Assembly: GCF_001306455.1 (NCBI RefSeq)
Contig: NZ_LGTQ01000005.1
Span: 620,001-684,000, forward strand
Length of the DNA stretch: 64,000 bases
Reading direction: 5' to 3'
Source: Jiulongibacter sediminis
Lineage (GTDB): Bacteria > Bacteroidota > Bacteroidia > Cytophagales > Spirosomataceae
The translations under genes and the position numbers were made by a program. The notes beneath the pieces are model-generated. The model worked only from the letters and a program-made list of their open reading frames with translations. It did no database searches and was not told where the DNA came from. This document shows positions 1-9,792 of the stretch, piece after piece (the first letter of the stretch is position 1; each line of letters starts with the position of its first letter).

Positions 1-504
1 ACAGATTTTTATATGTGCCAAATGGTGCTGACCATGCCAGGCGTATAGTGCCATCACCGTTTTAATATTCCAGAGTTTTTTGGACTCAGGGTGGAAGTAT
101 TGCTTGTTTAATTCGTCATCAGTATAAGATGACAATAAGGCTACCACTTTGGCGTGAATGCTTTTAATCATATTCACTGAAACGTCTATTGGTAATTGAT
201 AATCAGCTTCTTTAGCCCATCTGTCTTCAAAATAAGCTTTAATATGAGGGGTTTCCTCCGTTTGCGTCCACTTTAACCTGACCAGCATATTCATATGACT
301 ATCAGCAACATGATGAATAACCTGCCTCGCCGTCCAACCACCTGGCCTATAAGCCGTTGAAAGTTGTTCTTCCGAAATATCTGAAGTAACAGTGGCCAAT
401 TCTTTAGGGAAATCTCCCAGATTCTGAAGAAATTCATCAAGTTCAGCACGAGTATAAGAATCCTGAGCTTTGAAGTTTCCAATGGGATATTGCAATTCTT
501 TCAT
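1..504 (-). CDS. DinB/YfiT-like metal-dependent thiol transferase family protein (3' end missing)
   Basis: The reading frame opens with ATG at 504 (MKELQYPIGNFK) and runs 168 codons to the left edge without a stop, so only the last few residues should be missing. It matches the DinB/YfiT four-helix family (bacillithiol transferase or putative metal hydrolase). A GGWTARQVIHHVADSH segment at about residues 56-70 and WHGQHHLAHI at 156-165 supply the histidine triad (H64/H65, H160, H164) that binds a divalent metal in YfiT-like proteins. The thiol cosubstrate in this organism cannot be read from sequence. The gene starts 6 bases after the inositol monophosphatase stop, so it is probably the last gene of the lnb-suhB transcript. 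Confidence 0.85.
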   Translation of the reverse strand, partial: MKELQYPIGNFKAQDSYTRAELDEFLQNLGDFPKELATVTSDISEEQLSTAYRPGGWTARQVIHHVADSHMNMLVRLKWTQTEETPHIKAYFEDRWAKEADYQLPIDVSVNMIKSIHAKVVALLSSYTDDELNKQYFHPESKKLWNIKTVMALYAWHGQHHLAHIKIC

Positions 505-510
505 ATTGAA

Positions 511-1314
511 TCAATTAAACCAAAAACGTTTTATTTCAGACAGAAGTTCTTTGTGAACCGCATTTCCGGCGACAACAAACCCTCCAAATAAATGATCATC
601 ACTTCCCTCAAAATCTGTGACTATTCCCCCGGCTTCTTCAACAAGTAAAATTCCGGCAGCCATGTCCCATGAATTGAGATTGTACTCATAAAAACCGTCA
701 AAATATCCACTTGCTACGTATGCCAGATCAATGGCGGCTGATCCAAAACGCCTCAAACCATGAGTTTTTTGCATTAATGACTCAAGGATAAGAAGATACT
801 TATCCATATTTTCAAATTTGTAGTACGGAAAACCTGTGGCTAATAAGCTTTCACCTAAAGTTTGAGACTGAGCCACCTTGATGGAGCGACCATTACAAAA
901 AGCACCACCACCTTTTATCGCGGTATACATTTCATTAACCGGTATATGATAAATCACACCGACCAATACTGTTTTGCCCTTGGCCAAAGCCAGACTAACC
1001 GAGTAATTCGGAACATTATGAATGTAATTAGCTGTACCATCAAGTGGGTCAATAATCCAGTTCAGGCCGTCCATATCTGCAGTATCTGCCGTTCCTTCTT
1101 CTGTAATGAACCCCGCTGCTGGCAAAATTTGACGTAGTTGAGATACAATCAGTTTCTCCGCTTGTTTATCAACATAAGATACCACATTATTGACATCTTT
1201 GTACTCTACAGCCTCAGAATAAAACCTTTTACGCTCGTTTGCAATGAACTCTCCGGCTTCCTGAGCCGTTTTTTGAAGCTTTTCGCAAATATCCTTTAAA
1301 TCATTCTTTTCCAT
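511..1314 (-). CDS. suhB: Inositol-1-monophosphatase family protein
   Basis: This is a 267-residue Mg-dependent sugar-phosphate phosphatase of the inositol monophosphatase family. The metal-site motifs are all present: TEEGT (E72/E73), the DPLDGT signature at 89-94, and SWDMAAG with D217 near the C-terminus, followed by EEAGGIVTDFEG. Length is normal for SuhB/IMPase. Physiological substrates of bacterial members vary (inositol phosphate, other sugar phosphates, or an rRNA-processing role in E. coli), so only the family is certain. Its start lies 19 bases inside the end of the upstream Lnb-like gene, which implies translational coupling. Confidence 0.93.
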   Translation of the reverse strand: MEKNDLKDICEKLQKTAQEAGEFIANERKRFYSEAVEYKDVNNVVSYVDKQAEKLIVSQLRQILPAAGFITEEGTADTADMDGLNWIIDPLDGTANYIHNVPNYSVSLALAKGKTVLVGVIYHIPVNEMYTAIKGGGAFCNGRSIKVAQSQTLGESLLATGFPYYKFENMDKYLLILESLMQKTHGLRRFGSAAIDLAYVASGYFDGFYEYNLNSWDMAAGILLVEEAGGIVTDFEGSDDHLFGGFVVAGNAVHKELLSEIKRFWFN

Positions 1315-2471
1315 ACTAAATATGATCTCATCAGTACAATTCCTGCAATGGGCAGAATGGCTACATTAAATGTTTGTGGTAAAAACTTGAACAGTAGGAG
1401 CAAGGCGATTACCATAACCATTTGAACCAGAAAAACCTTTTTCACTAAAGGCTGTTTTGCTTTTTTCTTAACAAAAAGTGCTAAAGGAAAAAGAATCGGC
1501 AGAGCCCATAATACATTCCAGTTGTATTCAGTTACTCCGTGATCAGTAAAAAACCAAAGGAGTAAAAAGATAAAACCGCATAGACCTGTTAGAGTGAAAA
1601 GAACTTTATCCAGCGACAAATACCATTTTCCACTCTGAGATTCTCTATAACTGATGAAAAGAAAAGCCAGAAACAAAATAGCGAAGAACATAAATGGCTT
1701 TATTGGAAGCGACTTTGATTCATTTGAAGCCATATTCAAATCGTACTTCGTTTGTACTAGAGGAAACCATTCGCCATTTCTTCTAATTTTAGCCGAGTCA
1801 AAGGCTGCCATCAAATTATCAGGAATAAACATTGCCCGATAGGCGTTGGTGGTCTCATCGGCTGGAACTCCAATTAACAAGTCCATCCCAAACTCTGACC
1901 AGTCATTATTGCTTTTCTGACTGCTAATTTTTATCCAATCCCGGAAGGACTTTTCTGCATTCAATGTTTGGCTGAACTGTAAACTATCTCCTGTGGCATA
2001 CTCCAGAACATCTCTGACTCTTGTAGAGCAGTTGTCATAAAAGAATTTGTATCGATACTCACGATTTTCTGGTTGATAATTCTCCATCAGGAAATCAAAA
2101 AATCGTTGTTTTTGCTCTTGGTTGAGGTTTAATACCTGCTGTGTTACCTTTCGGTTTTCGCTGATCCAGTAAGGCGTTTCATCTCTGAAATTATAGGCTC
2201 CTATTTCGTAGGGGAGGGTTCCTCTGAGAAATTTGAGATAAAAACTCTCTTTTCTGAAGTCGAAAACTCCATAATTAAAATTGACATCAATTCCCTGAAC
2301 AGGATCTTTAACCCGAATGGCTGTATGACCAGCGAACGACCACAATTCTTCGCCCGGGGAAATGGTTAGGAGAGAAATTTCGGATTGTTCCGACAGTTTC
2401 TGAGGCTGAAACTGTGCAAATAATTTTGTACCAACAAGCAGTACAAAAGTCAGGAATAGTAGTTTTTTCAT
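1296..2471 (-). CDS. DUF4105/Lnb-family membrane protein (putative lipoprotein N-acyltransferase)
   Basis: A 391-residue protein with a signal peptide (residues 1-19, ending FAQ), a periplasmic domain and about five C-terminal membrane helices (roughly 256-275, 289-308, 318-334, 345-364, 367-387). The periplasmic domain carries WSFAGHTAIRV with H49 and FFYDNCSTRVRDVL with C147/C148 region, the conserved His and Cys positions of DUF4105. This family includes Lnb, which adds the third acyl chain to lipoproteins in bacteria that lack Lnt. That enzymatic role is inferred from family membership. The gene begins 24 bases after the clpC terminator hairpin and overlaps suhB by 19 bases. Confidence 0.85.
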   Translation of the reverse strand: MKKLLFLTFVLLVGTKLFAQFQPQKLSEQSEISLLTISPGEELWSFAGHTAIRVKDPVQGIDVNFNYGVFDFRKESFYLKFLRGTLPYEIGAYNFRDETPYWISENRKVTQQVLNLNQEQKQRFFDFLMENYQPENREYRYKFFYDNCSTRVRDVLEYATGDSLQFSQTLNAEKSFRDWIKISSQKSNNDWSEFGMDLLIGVPADETTNAYRAMFIPDNLMAAFDSAKIRRNGEWFPLVQTKYDLNMASNESKSLPIKPFMFFAILFLAFLFISYRESQSGKWYLSLDKVLFTLTGLCGFIFLLLWFFTDHGVTEYNWNVLWALPILFPLALFVKKKAKQPLVKKVFLVQMVMVIALLLLFKFLPQTFNVAILPIAGIVLMRSYLVWKRMI

Positions 2472-2494
2472 TCAGAATGCAATATAAAATAAAG

Positions 2495-2516
2495 AAGCAC
2501 GGCTTTTGCCGTGCTT
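2495..2516 (-). terminator. clpC terminator hairpin
   Basis: Perfect 9-bp stem AAGCACGGC/GCCGTGCTT with a 4-base loop, just past the clpC stop. The T-run on the minus strand is short, so termination may be partial. The Lnb-like gene starts only 24 bases further on and shows no obvious promoter of its own, so read-through could feed it. Confidence 0.75.
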
Positions 2517-2522
2517 TCCTAT

Positions 2523-5051
2523 TTATTGTTCTACTGCCTTTTCTTTCTTTTTACTGAAGGTCAGTTCTTCACCTTCACCTGAATAATCGACGATAAGTAT
2601 ATCGGCTTCTTTGACATCACCCTTGAGAATCTCCTCTGCCAGTGGGTCTTCTACATATTTTTGAATAGCCCTATTTAAAGGTCTGGCTCCATATTGCTGG
2701 TCATAACCTTTTTCAGCAATGAAATCCTTGGCTTTGTCAGTTACCTCAATTTCATAACCGAGGCTGTTAATTCTCACAAAAAGTTTCTTCAGCATCAAAT
2801 CGATAATCTGATGAATTGATTCTCTGCCAAGTGAATCAAAAATGATAACATCATCAAGACGGTTCAAAAACTCAGGAGAGAAAGTCTTTCTCAGGGCATT
2901 TTGAATAGTACTTTTTACCGCTTCCTCCTGATTATCTTTTCTTGCCTTTGTGGCAAAACCGATTCCTGCACCAAAATCTTTCAAATCTCTAACACCAATA
3001 TTTGATGTCATGATGATAATGGTGTTTCTGAAATCTACTTTTCTACCAAGGCTGTCGGTCAAAATACCATCATCTAATACCTGAAGAAGAATGTTGAAGA
3101 CATCAGGATGAGCTTTTTCAATTTCATCAAGCAGAATCACCGAATAAGGCTTTCTTCTAACTTTTTCAGTAAGTTGACCACCTTCTTCATATCCTACGTA
3201 ACCCGGAGGAGCTCCCACAAGTCTGGAAATGCTAAACTTCTCCATGTATTCACTCATATCTATTCTGATAAGTGAATCTTCACGGTCGAAAAGATATTCA
3301 GTTAGAGCTTTAGCCAATTCTGTTTTACCAACACCCGTAGGGCCAAGGAATATGAATGAGCCAATAGGCTTTTTCGGATCTTTCAGGCCAACGCGAGTTC
3401 TTTGAATAGCTTTGACGAGCTTTTTGACCGCACCATCCTGACCAATTATTCTTCCTTTCAGAGCATCTCCCATCTTCAGAATACGCTCTCCTTCGTCCAT
3501 ATTGACCTTGTTAATTGGAATACCAGTGATTTGTGCAATCACCTCACCAATATTCTCCTCAGTCACCAAATGACGCTTTGATTTACTTTCTTCCTCCCAA
3601 GCCTCTTTGACACGATCAAGCTGATCAATCAGTTTCTTTTCCTTGTCTCGTAGCTGAGCCGCTTCTTCATAACGCTGACTCTTAACTACCGCATTTTTCT
3701 CAACCTTGATATCCTCAATGGCCTCTTCAAGGTCAATGATTTCCTGTGGTACATGAATATTGCTGATGTGCACACGGGCTCCTACTTCATCAATAATATC
3801 AATGGCTTTATCTGGTAAGAATCTATCTGAAATATAGCGTTCAGAGTATTGAACGGCCGAAACGATGGATTCATCACTGTAAGTTACGTTATGATGATCT
3901 TCATATTTGTCTTTGATATTATGAAGTATTTCAATGGTTTCTTCAACAGTCGTTGGCTCCACCATTACCATCTGAAAACGACGGGCTAAAGCTCCATCCT
4001 TCTCAATATACTGACGATACTCATCTAAAGTGGTTGCACCAATACATTGAATTTCACCTCTTGCCAGGGCCGGTTTGAACATATTTGAGGCATCAAGCGA
4101 ACCGCTGGCTCCACCTGCACCTACAATGGTGTGAATCTCATCAATGAATAGGATGACATTTGGGGATTTTTCCAATTCACCCATTACAGCCTTCATTCTT
4201 TCTTCAAACTGGCCACGGTATTTTGTGCCAGCCACCAGCGAAGCCAAATCAAGTGTTACAACTCTTTTGCCATAGAGTACTCTGGATACTTTCTTTTCAA
4301 CAATTCTCAAGGCCAAACCTTCAGCAATCGCCGTTTTACCTACGCCTGGCTCACCAATAAGGATCGGATTATTCTTCTTTCTTCTGGATAGAATCTGAGC
4401 CACACGCTCAATCTCTTTTTCACGTCCGATAATCTGATCCAGTTTTCCGGCATCAGCCAGTTTGGTCAAATCTCTTCCGAAATTATCAAGAATTGGTGTT
4501 TTAGACTTCTCGGCTCCTTTAGGTTCTCTTGATTGTCCACTACCGCCTGTGCTGGCAAATGATCTTTCATCATCGTCATCGGTGTCTGGGGAATCCATTC
4601 TTGGACTTTCTCCTGTCATTTGATATTCCAGCATTTCTTTAATAAGCTCGTAATTGACCTTGAATCTGTTCAGAATCTGACAGCCAAGATTGTCACCATC
4701 TCTTAGGATGGCCAGTAACAGATGTTCCGTTCCAATAACTTCCGCCTTGAAGATTTTAGCCTCGAGGTGTGTTATTTTTAATACTTTTTCAGATTGACGT
4801 GTAAGGGGGATATTCGCCAGATTCTTAATATTATTTGTTGCAGTACCTCTTGTGGCTGACTCAATGCTTTGCTTAAGATCAGGAATACGTATGCCCGTTT
4901 TACGGATTAGCTCTAAACCCATGCCATCACCTTCTCTGATCATACCTAATATAAGGTGCTCAGTCCCAATGTAATCATGCCCTAATCGTAACGCTTCTTC
5001 TCGTGCGAGGGATATAACCTCTTTTACTCTTTGTGAAAACTTAGGTTCCAT
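2523..5051 (-). CDS. clpC: ATP-dependent Clp protease ATP-binding subunit ClpC
   Basis: An 842-residue HSP100 AAA+ unfoldase that feeds substrates to ClpP. Two Clp_N repeats occupy about residues 1-145, followed by an acidic linker (DTDDDDE). The first AAA+ module has Walker A GEPGVGKT at 233-240, and there is a UVR/M-type coiled segment ([17 protein letters not shown]) in the middle. The second AAA+ module has GPTGVGKT and the [14 protein letters not shown] pore loop, with a Clp C-terminal domain at the end. The M-domain with two Clp_N repeats indicates ClpC rather than ClpA. A good Bacteroidota promoter lies upstream, inside the 3' end of the WbqC-like gene, and a hairpin follows the stop, so the gene can be expressed alone. 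Confidence 0.97.
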   Translation of the reverse strand: MEPKFSQRVKEVISLAREEALRLGHDYIGTEHLILGMIREGDGMGLELIRKTGIRIPDLKQSIESATRGTATNNIKNLANIPLTRQSEKVLKITHLEAKIFKAEVIGTEHLLLAILRDGDNLGCQILNRFKVNYELIKEMLEYQMTGESPRMDSPDTDDDDERSFASTGGSGQSREPKGAEKSKTPILDNFGRDLTKLADAGKLDQIIGREKEIERVAQILSRRKKNNPILIGEPGVGKTAIAEGLALRIVEKKVSRVLYGKRVVTLDLASLVAGTKYRGQFEERMKAVMGELEKSPNVILFIDEIHTIVGAGGASGSLDASNMFKPALARGEIQCIGATTLDEYRQYIEKDGALARRFQMVMVEPTTVEETIEILHNIKDKYEDHHNVTYSDESIVSAVQYSERYISDRFLPDKAIDIIDEVGARVHISNIHVPQEIIDLEEAIEDIKVEKNAVVKSQRYEEAAQLRDKEKKLIDQLDRVKEAWEEESKSKRHLVTEENIGEVIAQITGIPINKVNMDEGERILKMGDALKGRIIGQDGAVKKLVKAIQRTRVGLKDPKKPIGSFIFLGPTGVGKTELAKALTEYLFDREDSLIRIDMSEYMEKFSISRLVGAPPGYVGYEEGGQLTEKVRRKPYSVILLDEIEKAHPDVFNILLQVLDDGILTDSLGRKVDFRNTIIIMTSNIGVRDLKDFGAGIGFATKARKDNQEEAVKSTIQNALRKTFSPEFLNRLDDVIIFDSLGRESIHQIIDLMLKKLFVRINSLGYEIEVTDKAKDFIAEKGYDQQYGARPLNRAIQKYVEDPLAEEILKGDVKEADILIVDYSGEGEELTFSKKKEKAVEQ

Positions 5052-5073
5052 TAAATGCCTTTTCCTTTAATTT

Positions 5074-5107
5074 CAAATATAACGAAATATGCCTAGTGAG
5101 TGTTCAA
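5074..5107 (-). promoter_or_regulatory. clpC promoter
   Basis: On the minus strand a TTG (5107-5105) is followed after 23 bases by TATATTTG (5081-5074), the Bacteroidota -33/-7 pattern. The -7 box lies 22 bases upstream of the clpC start codon. The -33 box falls inside the end of the neighbouring WbqC-like gene. Confidence 0.65.
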
Positions 5108-5686
5108 TGTAAATTGATTTATTAGGATTTCGCTTGTTTCTGGTCCTTTGTTAAATAGTAGGTCCAATATACTTAAATGTGGTACAAACTCTTCTCCAAA
5201 AGTCTGATGATATTCAATTACCTGTCTATTTGTCCTTTTCTTTGGTGAAAATTCAAGAATATCTTGCATTTCGTCAGGTTTTGACCACATTAAGTGCTTA
5301 TTCCATTGCATGCATTTCTGACAAATTTGCATGGCTTCTATTTGGAGGTCAACCAGAAAGTTGAATTGTTTTTGAAATAAAATCTCAATTAGATAGTCAT
5401 AATATTGAAAATATGGCGATCCGCGATAGGCGGCTTCTAAAGTTCTCAATTGTGTTCTTTGCCAAGCAGAGTGATTGTCAATTTTGACATCTTTAAGTAA
5501 TGTTTTGCCTGAGCTTGCATGTACGGGTACAATCAAAGATTCAACTTTATTTGCTCCCAAAATATTAGCTCTGTTTCGGTAGGATTGCTTGAAATAAATG
5601 TCCTCCGAATTCCAAACTATCGTTTCATTTGTACATATTTCTGAGAAATAAGTTATGCTTGGCAGAAAATTTGGGGTAGAAATCAT
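5093..5686 (-). CDS. WbqC-like family protein
   Basis: A 197-residue protein of the WbqC family, recognisable by FLPSITYFSEI near the start, YFKQSYRNRANILGANKV and LKDVKIDNHSAWQRTQ. No secretion signal is present. WbqC proteins were named from O-antigen loci, but a biochemical function is not established. Here the gene is not in a polysaccharide cluster; it sits directly upstream of clpC and divergent from the OmpA-family gene. A TATTTTTG element (minus strand, 5758-5751) lies in the divergent intergenic region, but no well-spaced -33 box is visible. Confidence 0.82.
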   Translation of the reverse strand: MISTPNFLPSITYFSEICTNETIVWNSEDIYFKQSYRNRANILGANKVESLIVPVHASSGKTLLKDVKIDNHSAWQRTQLRTLEAAYRGSPYFQYYDYLIEILFQKQFNFLVDLQIEAMQICQKCMQWNKHLMWSKPDEMQDILEFSPKKRTNRQVIEYHQTFGEEFVPHLSILDLLFNKGPETSEILINQFTLNTH

Positions 5687-5774
5687 TGATTGGTTTCAGC
5701 TAAAAATATGAAATTGCAATCTGCTGCGTTTCAATAGATAAGAATCGAGGCAAAAATACGCTTTCTAATAAACA

Positions 5775-8387
5775 ATGAGCTTCAATAAACCCGTTTTCAT
5801 AAGAAGTTTTCTACTGGTTCTGTTTACAATGAGTTTTGCCACTGGCAGTATAGCTCAGGAAATAATCTATTTACAAGCTTCAAACGACTATAATGGTCAA
5901 AGTTTAGATGTAGAGTTCAGGGTAGAATCTTCAAAATCAAAGAAATCTTACACCATTAAAAACGAGGGAAATCTTAAATATGTGGAGATTCCCCGAATGG
6001 AATCTCTGACCATAAAGGCTTTTAAGGATGGATACTACGTTGAGGAGAAAGAATATTCAGAGGATGAATTGATTTCAAATAACTATGAGGTCAAGGTTTC
6101 CATGCAACAGCGGCCTACAGCCAGATTGATTATTTCGGCCATTTCTTCAGAGAATAATAGAAAAGTGCCAGCCTCTTTTGACGTTTTCTACTTGGGTAAA
6201 ATGATTGGTCGTGGTAATACCACAAGAAATGTGGAATCTTACGAATTACCTGTAGAGCAGGATGGAATGTATGTTATTCAAACCAAATCGGACGGTTTTG
6301 ATGATCTGCAAAAACAGATTCAGGTAAGTGTTGGCATTCCGGAAAACAGAGTTTCGGCTGAAATTATTTTGGAAAAAGAAGCCAATGAAGTGGCTTTGAA
6401 GATGATTGACGAGCAAACAGGGAGACCGGTTCCTTCTACAGTTACGATTTTAAATACTCAAACAGGAGATTCCAACTTTAGCGAATTTAGCGGAAATGGT
6501 ACTGTTCTTTTTGCTTTCAAAAGCGGAACTAATTATAAAATTATCGTTGATGCTGAAAACTATAAAAAACTCGAAAAATCAATTACCGGAAGGCAAATTG
6601 AAGATCTTACTCTAAGATTAAAGCAAAATACATTCGTTGACTTTGAGGTAGTTGACAGAGCCACCCAGCGAAAAATTGATGCCGAAATTGAGATAACATC
6701 GCCCTCCGGCAAAAAAGAAGTGGTAAAAGAAGATACTTTCTTTCCACAGGAAAACGGAAATTACAAGATTGTCGCTCATAGTCCGGGTTACCTTGAAAAT
6801 AGCGGAACTGTAATGGTTAATAGCCTTGCTGGAGGTAAAATGGACTTTAAAATTGAATTAACTGAAGCAGATAAACAGTATTATGTCAAGGTTATAGACC
6901 ATTACAGTAAACAGGAACTTAGAGATGTAGAATTCAGAGTTTTTGGACCCAAAGGAGAACAATTAAGAGGTATAAAACAGAATGAGGATGGTGAATGGGT
7001 TTTCATAACTGACCCTACTAAAGAATACTTTATTGAAGCTAATCTTGAAACTTATCAGGATTTTACCAAAATGCTGAAGGAGGATGAAAAGAAATTCACC
7101 ATAGAGCTTTTTTGGGCAATTCCTTTTACTCATACCATTAAACTCCTTGACAAATATGATGGAGAAGTAGTTAATTCCGCGGCTCTAAAAGTGGTTGACA
7201 AAAATGGTAACGACTTGTTCGTTTTTCATGATGTCAGAAACCAGGCCTTTAAAGTGAAATATGAGAAGTCAATGGCGGTTTCTTACTCCATCGTAGCCAA
7301 TGGTTACAAAGATGACATAGCTGGTATAAATACAAAGCCGGGAAATAATGTTGAAATAATTCTTGAAAGGGCCGATAACGAGCGTGTAACCTTCTTTGCG
7401 GTGGATTATGTGACTGATAAACCAATTGAGGCCGTTTACCGATACTTCAGAGATGACAAACTTGTTGACCTAAGTAAGAATCTAAAGGCAGGAGAGGCTA
7501 CAGGAGACTTGAACGATGCCGGCAAATACCGTCTGGAGGCAAGATTAGATAATTACAGACCTTTTAACGGAGAAATTTCAAAAGCTGGGGTCGTCGATGG
7601 CAGGTATAAAATTCGATTGAAGAGAGACACTTACAAAGTTAAGTTTGACATAGAAAATTTTAGTACACCGCAAGAGTTATCAGACTTAACATTCCGAATT
7701 CTGACGGAGGGTAGGGTGAGAATACCTGAAACCTTTACAGCGGCAACCGGAATGTATGAGGCCAATCTTGATGCCGACACTGATTATATGCTGGAGCTTG
7801 TCAAAAATGGCTATGCTGAGTATAATGAACGATTTAACATCAAGGAGCTCGTTAGCAGCAACTTTGTCAAAAGTATTAACCTCGAAAAGCTTCCGGAACC
7901 TGAACCTGTTGCCATAAAAACACCGAAACCTGAGCCAACTCCTCCAAAGCCAGAACCAAAAGTTTCTTACGAAACACCTGCGGAAGAGATGCCTGAAACC
8001 GCTCAGGCTATGGCAAAAGAGTTTACCGCCAAAGAGTCCATAGGCAAAAGGTATCTACTGGATGAGGTATATTTTGATCAAAGTAGTGCCGCAATTCGTA
8101 AAGATGAAATCCCTCAATTAAATGAGCTGGCCAAAACTTTGGCTGAGAATAAAAGCCTTGTGATTAAGATCGTTGGTTACACGGATAACGTGGGTGATGC
8201 AAGGCTTAATCTTGGTTTGTCAAAATTTAGAGCGAAGGCGGTATCGAATTATCTTTTTTATCAAGGAGCAGATCCCAATAGGATACATTCCGACGGTTTT
8301 GGGCAAGATAAACCGGTAGCCTCGAATGATTCTGAAGAGGATCGCTCTAAAAATCGGAGAGTAGAAATGGTGCTTTTAGAAAATTAG
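5775..8387 (+). CDS. OmpA-family outer membrane protein with repeated Ig/carboxypeptidase-regulatory-like modules
   Basis: An 870-residue protein with a signal peptide (about 1-27, ending SIAQ). It then carries about six to seven beta-rich modules of about 80-100 residues that resemble PEGA or carboxypeptidase-regulatory-like domains, for example VDFEVVDRATQRKIDAEI and YVKVIDHYSKQELRDVEFR. A Pro/Glu hinge follows (PEPTPPKPEPK, about 710-725). The C-terminal OmpA domain (about 755-870) has IKIVGYTDNVGD and LSKFRAKAVSNYL and ends in NRRVEMVLLEN, so the protein probably binds peptidoglycan in the periplasm. There is no transmembrane barrel. The stop overlaps the convergent tsaC stop by 4 bases. 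A structural envelope role is an inference. Confidence 0.85.
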   Translation: MSFNKPVFIRSFLLVLFTMSFATGSIAQEIIYLQASNDYNGQSLDVEFRVESSKSKKSYTIKNEGNLKYVEIPRMESLTIKAFKDGYYVEEKEYSEDELISNNYEVKVSMQQRPTARLIISAISSENNRKVPASFDVFYLGKMIGRGNTTRNVESYELPVEQDGMYVIQTKSDGFDDLQKQIQVSVGIPENRVSAEIILEKEANEVALKMIDEQTGRPVPSTVTILNTQTGDSNFSEFSGNGTVLFAFKSGTNYKIIVDAENYKKLEKSITGRQIEDLTLRLKQNTFVDFEVVDRATQRKIDAEIEITSPSGKKEVVKEDTFFPQENGNYKIVAHSPGYLENSGTVMVNSLAGGKMDFKIELTEADKQYYVKVIDHYSKQELRDVEFRVFGPKGEQLRGIKQNEDGEWVFITDPTKEYFIEANLETYQDFTKMLKEDEKKFTIELFWAIPFTHTIKLLDKYDGEVVNSAALKVVDKNGNDLFVFHDVRNQAFKVKYEKSMAVSYSIVANGYKDDIAGINTKPGNNVEIILERADNERVTFFAVDYVTDKPIEAVYRYFRDDKLVDLSKNLKAGEATGDLNDAGKYRLEARLDNYRPFNGEISKAGVVDGRYKIRLKRDTYKVKFDIENFSTPQELSDLTFRILTEGRVRIPETFTAATGMYEANLDADTDYMLELVKNGYAEYNERFNIKELVSSNFVKSINLEKLPEPEPVAIKTPKPEPTPPKPEPKVSYETPAEEMPETAQAMAKEFTAKESIGKRYLLDEVYFDQSSAAIRKDEIPQLNELAKTLAENKSLVIKIVGYTDNVGDARLNLGLSKFRAKAVSNYLFYQGADPNRIHSDGFGQDKPVASNDSEEDRSKNRRVEMVLLEN

Positions 8388-9334
8388 CCTTGAGCCGCCG
8401 CTCTTCTTAACCGATCATTAATCGCTCTTCCTATTCCAATATCAGGGACAAGCTCCAAATAAATGGTCTCAATGTCAAGACCGTCCAGATATCGCAGTCC
8501 TTCAAAAAGCCTTTGGGCAGCTTCATTCAGGTTTTTAGTATTTGAGAGGATAAATTGATTTTCTTCAGATAGTTCAATATTAACCTCACTAAACCTTAGT
8601 AATCCTATTTTTTTGCGAAGCTTATTTCCCAAGTCGTCCAAAAATTTTACTTCTTTATTTGGTGCATAATGCGATTTAAGCATACCCGGAGCTGAGGGAT
8701 TACTGCTGGAGTGCTCTTTGACCTCAACCGGGCCGAAATATTCTTCTATTTTCTCGATTGCTAAACCACCTTTTCGATAAACGGTTAGCTGATTATCCTC
8801 AAAACCGACGATAGTAGACTCTAATCCAACCTCACAACTACCACCATCCAAAATGTAAGAAATTTGATCACCCAGTTGCTGATTAACATGAAGAGCAGAA
8901 GTAGGACTGATATACCCAAAAGGGTTTGCTGAGGGAGCCGCTAAAGGAAAATCGAGCTGAGAAAGAAGATCTAAAGCTATTGGATGGCTTGGAATTCTTA
9001 CGGCGACTCTGGGTAATCCCGAAGTAACTAAATCCGGGATAATTGGCTTCCTTGGAAGCAGAAGAGTTAATGGCCCGGGACTAAACTTCCTAAACATTAA
9101 CTCTAAATCCAATGGAATACTCTCCACCCAGTCTTTTACCTTTTCTATACTATCGGTATGAATAATCAGAGGATCAAAAGTTGGTCTGTTCTTTACCTCA
9201 AAAATTTTAGCAACTGCAACTGGGTTTAGAGCATTTGCTGCTAATCCGTAAACCGTTTCAGTGGGAAGTCCTATGACTTCACCAGCTTCTAAAAGGTCCT
9301 TAGCCCTGATAATATCTTTTCCTATTTCAGCCAT
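8384..9334 (-). CDS. tsaC: L-threonylcarbamoyladenylate synthase (TsaC/Sua5 two-domain type)
   Basis: A 316-residue enzyme that makes threonylcarbamoyl-AMP from threonine, bicarbonate and ATP for t6A37 modification of tRNA. The YrdC domain (about 1-195) has GLPTETVYGLAANA, KNRPTFDPLIIH, PSANPFGYISPT and GGSCEVGLESTIVG. A Sua5-type C-terminal domain (about 205-316) starts after the SAPGMLKSHYAPN linker. The length fits Sua5 rather than the short single-domain TsaC. The ATG overlaps the stop of the upstream GNAT gene by one base (TAATG), so the two are translationally coupled. Confidence 0.95.
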   Translation of the reverse strand: MAEIGKDIIRAKDLLEAGEVIGLPTETVYGLAANALNPVAVAKIFEVKNRPTFDPLIIHTDSIEKVKDWVESIPLDLELMFRKFSPGPLTLLLPRKPIIPDLVTSGLPRVAVRIPSHPIALDLLSQLDFPLAAPSANPFGYISPTSALHVNQQLGDQISYILDGGSCEVGLESTIVGFEDNQLTVYRKGGLAIEKIEEYFGPVEVKEHSSSNPSAPGMLKSHYAPNKEVKFLDDLGNKLRKKIGLLRFSEVNIELSEENQFILSNTKNLNEAAQRLFEGLRYLDGLDIETIYLELVPDIGIGRAINDRLRRAAAQG

Positions 9335-9792
9335 TAATTCAGTTTCTTTTCAAAATAGAGAACAGTTTCATCCGGGTTGTAATTATAAGCCTCAGTTTCT
9401 TTGAAACCCAGATTTCTGTATAAATCTACGGCTGGTACAAGCCGGGCTAAAGTGTCCAGTTTCATCAAAAGATAACCTTTTCTCTTAGCTTCCTCGATTA
9501 CTGCATGAGCCAAAGTCTTACCAATTTTCTGACCTCTGAATTCATCTTTGACATAAAGACGTTTCATTTCACATATTTCTGTCTCCAGAGCCTTGAGAGC
9601 CACGACACCTCCAACTTCACCTTCAGATATATATAGCAAAATACAGCCTTCGGGTTCAGCATATTTACCTGGTAAAGCAGCAAGTTCTTCTTCAAAACCC
9701 TGAAAACAAAGGTCTAACCCAAGTCCTTTTTCATAAGCTCTGAAAAGGCTTCTCACCGTTTCGATATCTCCTATTTCAGCTTTTCTTACCAT
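9334..9792 (-). CDS. GNAT family N-acetyltransferase
   Basis: A 152-residue single-domain acetyltransferase. The acetyl-CoA pyrophosphate loop is visible as FRGQKIGKTLAHAVIEEAKRKG (about residues 92-113), preceded by the beta4 strand EICEMKRLYV and followed by the terminal segment LYRNLGFKETEAY. The acceptor substrate is unknown. The gene lies between truA and tsaC with overlaps at both ends (17 bases with truA, 1 base with tsaC), so it belongs to a three-gene unit with two tRNA-modification genes. That context alone does not show that it acts on tRNA. Confidence 0.88.
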   Translation of the reverse strand: MVRKAEIGDIETVRSLFRAYEKGLGLDLCFQGFEEELAALPGKYAEPEGCILLYISEGEVGGVVALKALETEICEMKRLYVKDEFRGQKIGKTLAHAVIEEAKRKGYLLMKLDTLARLVPAVDLYRNLGFKETEAYNYNPDETVLYFEKKLN

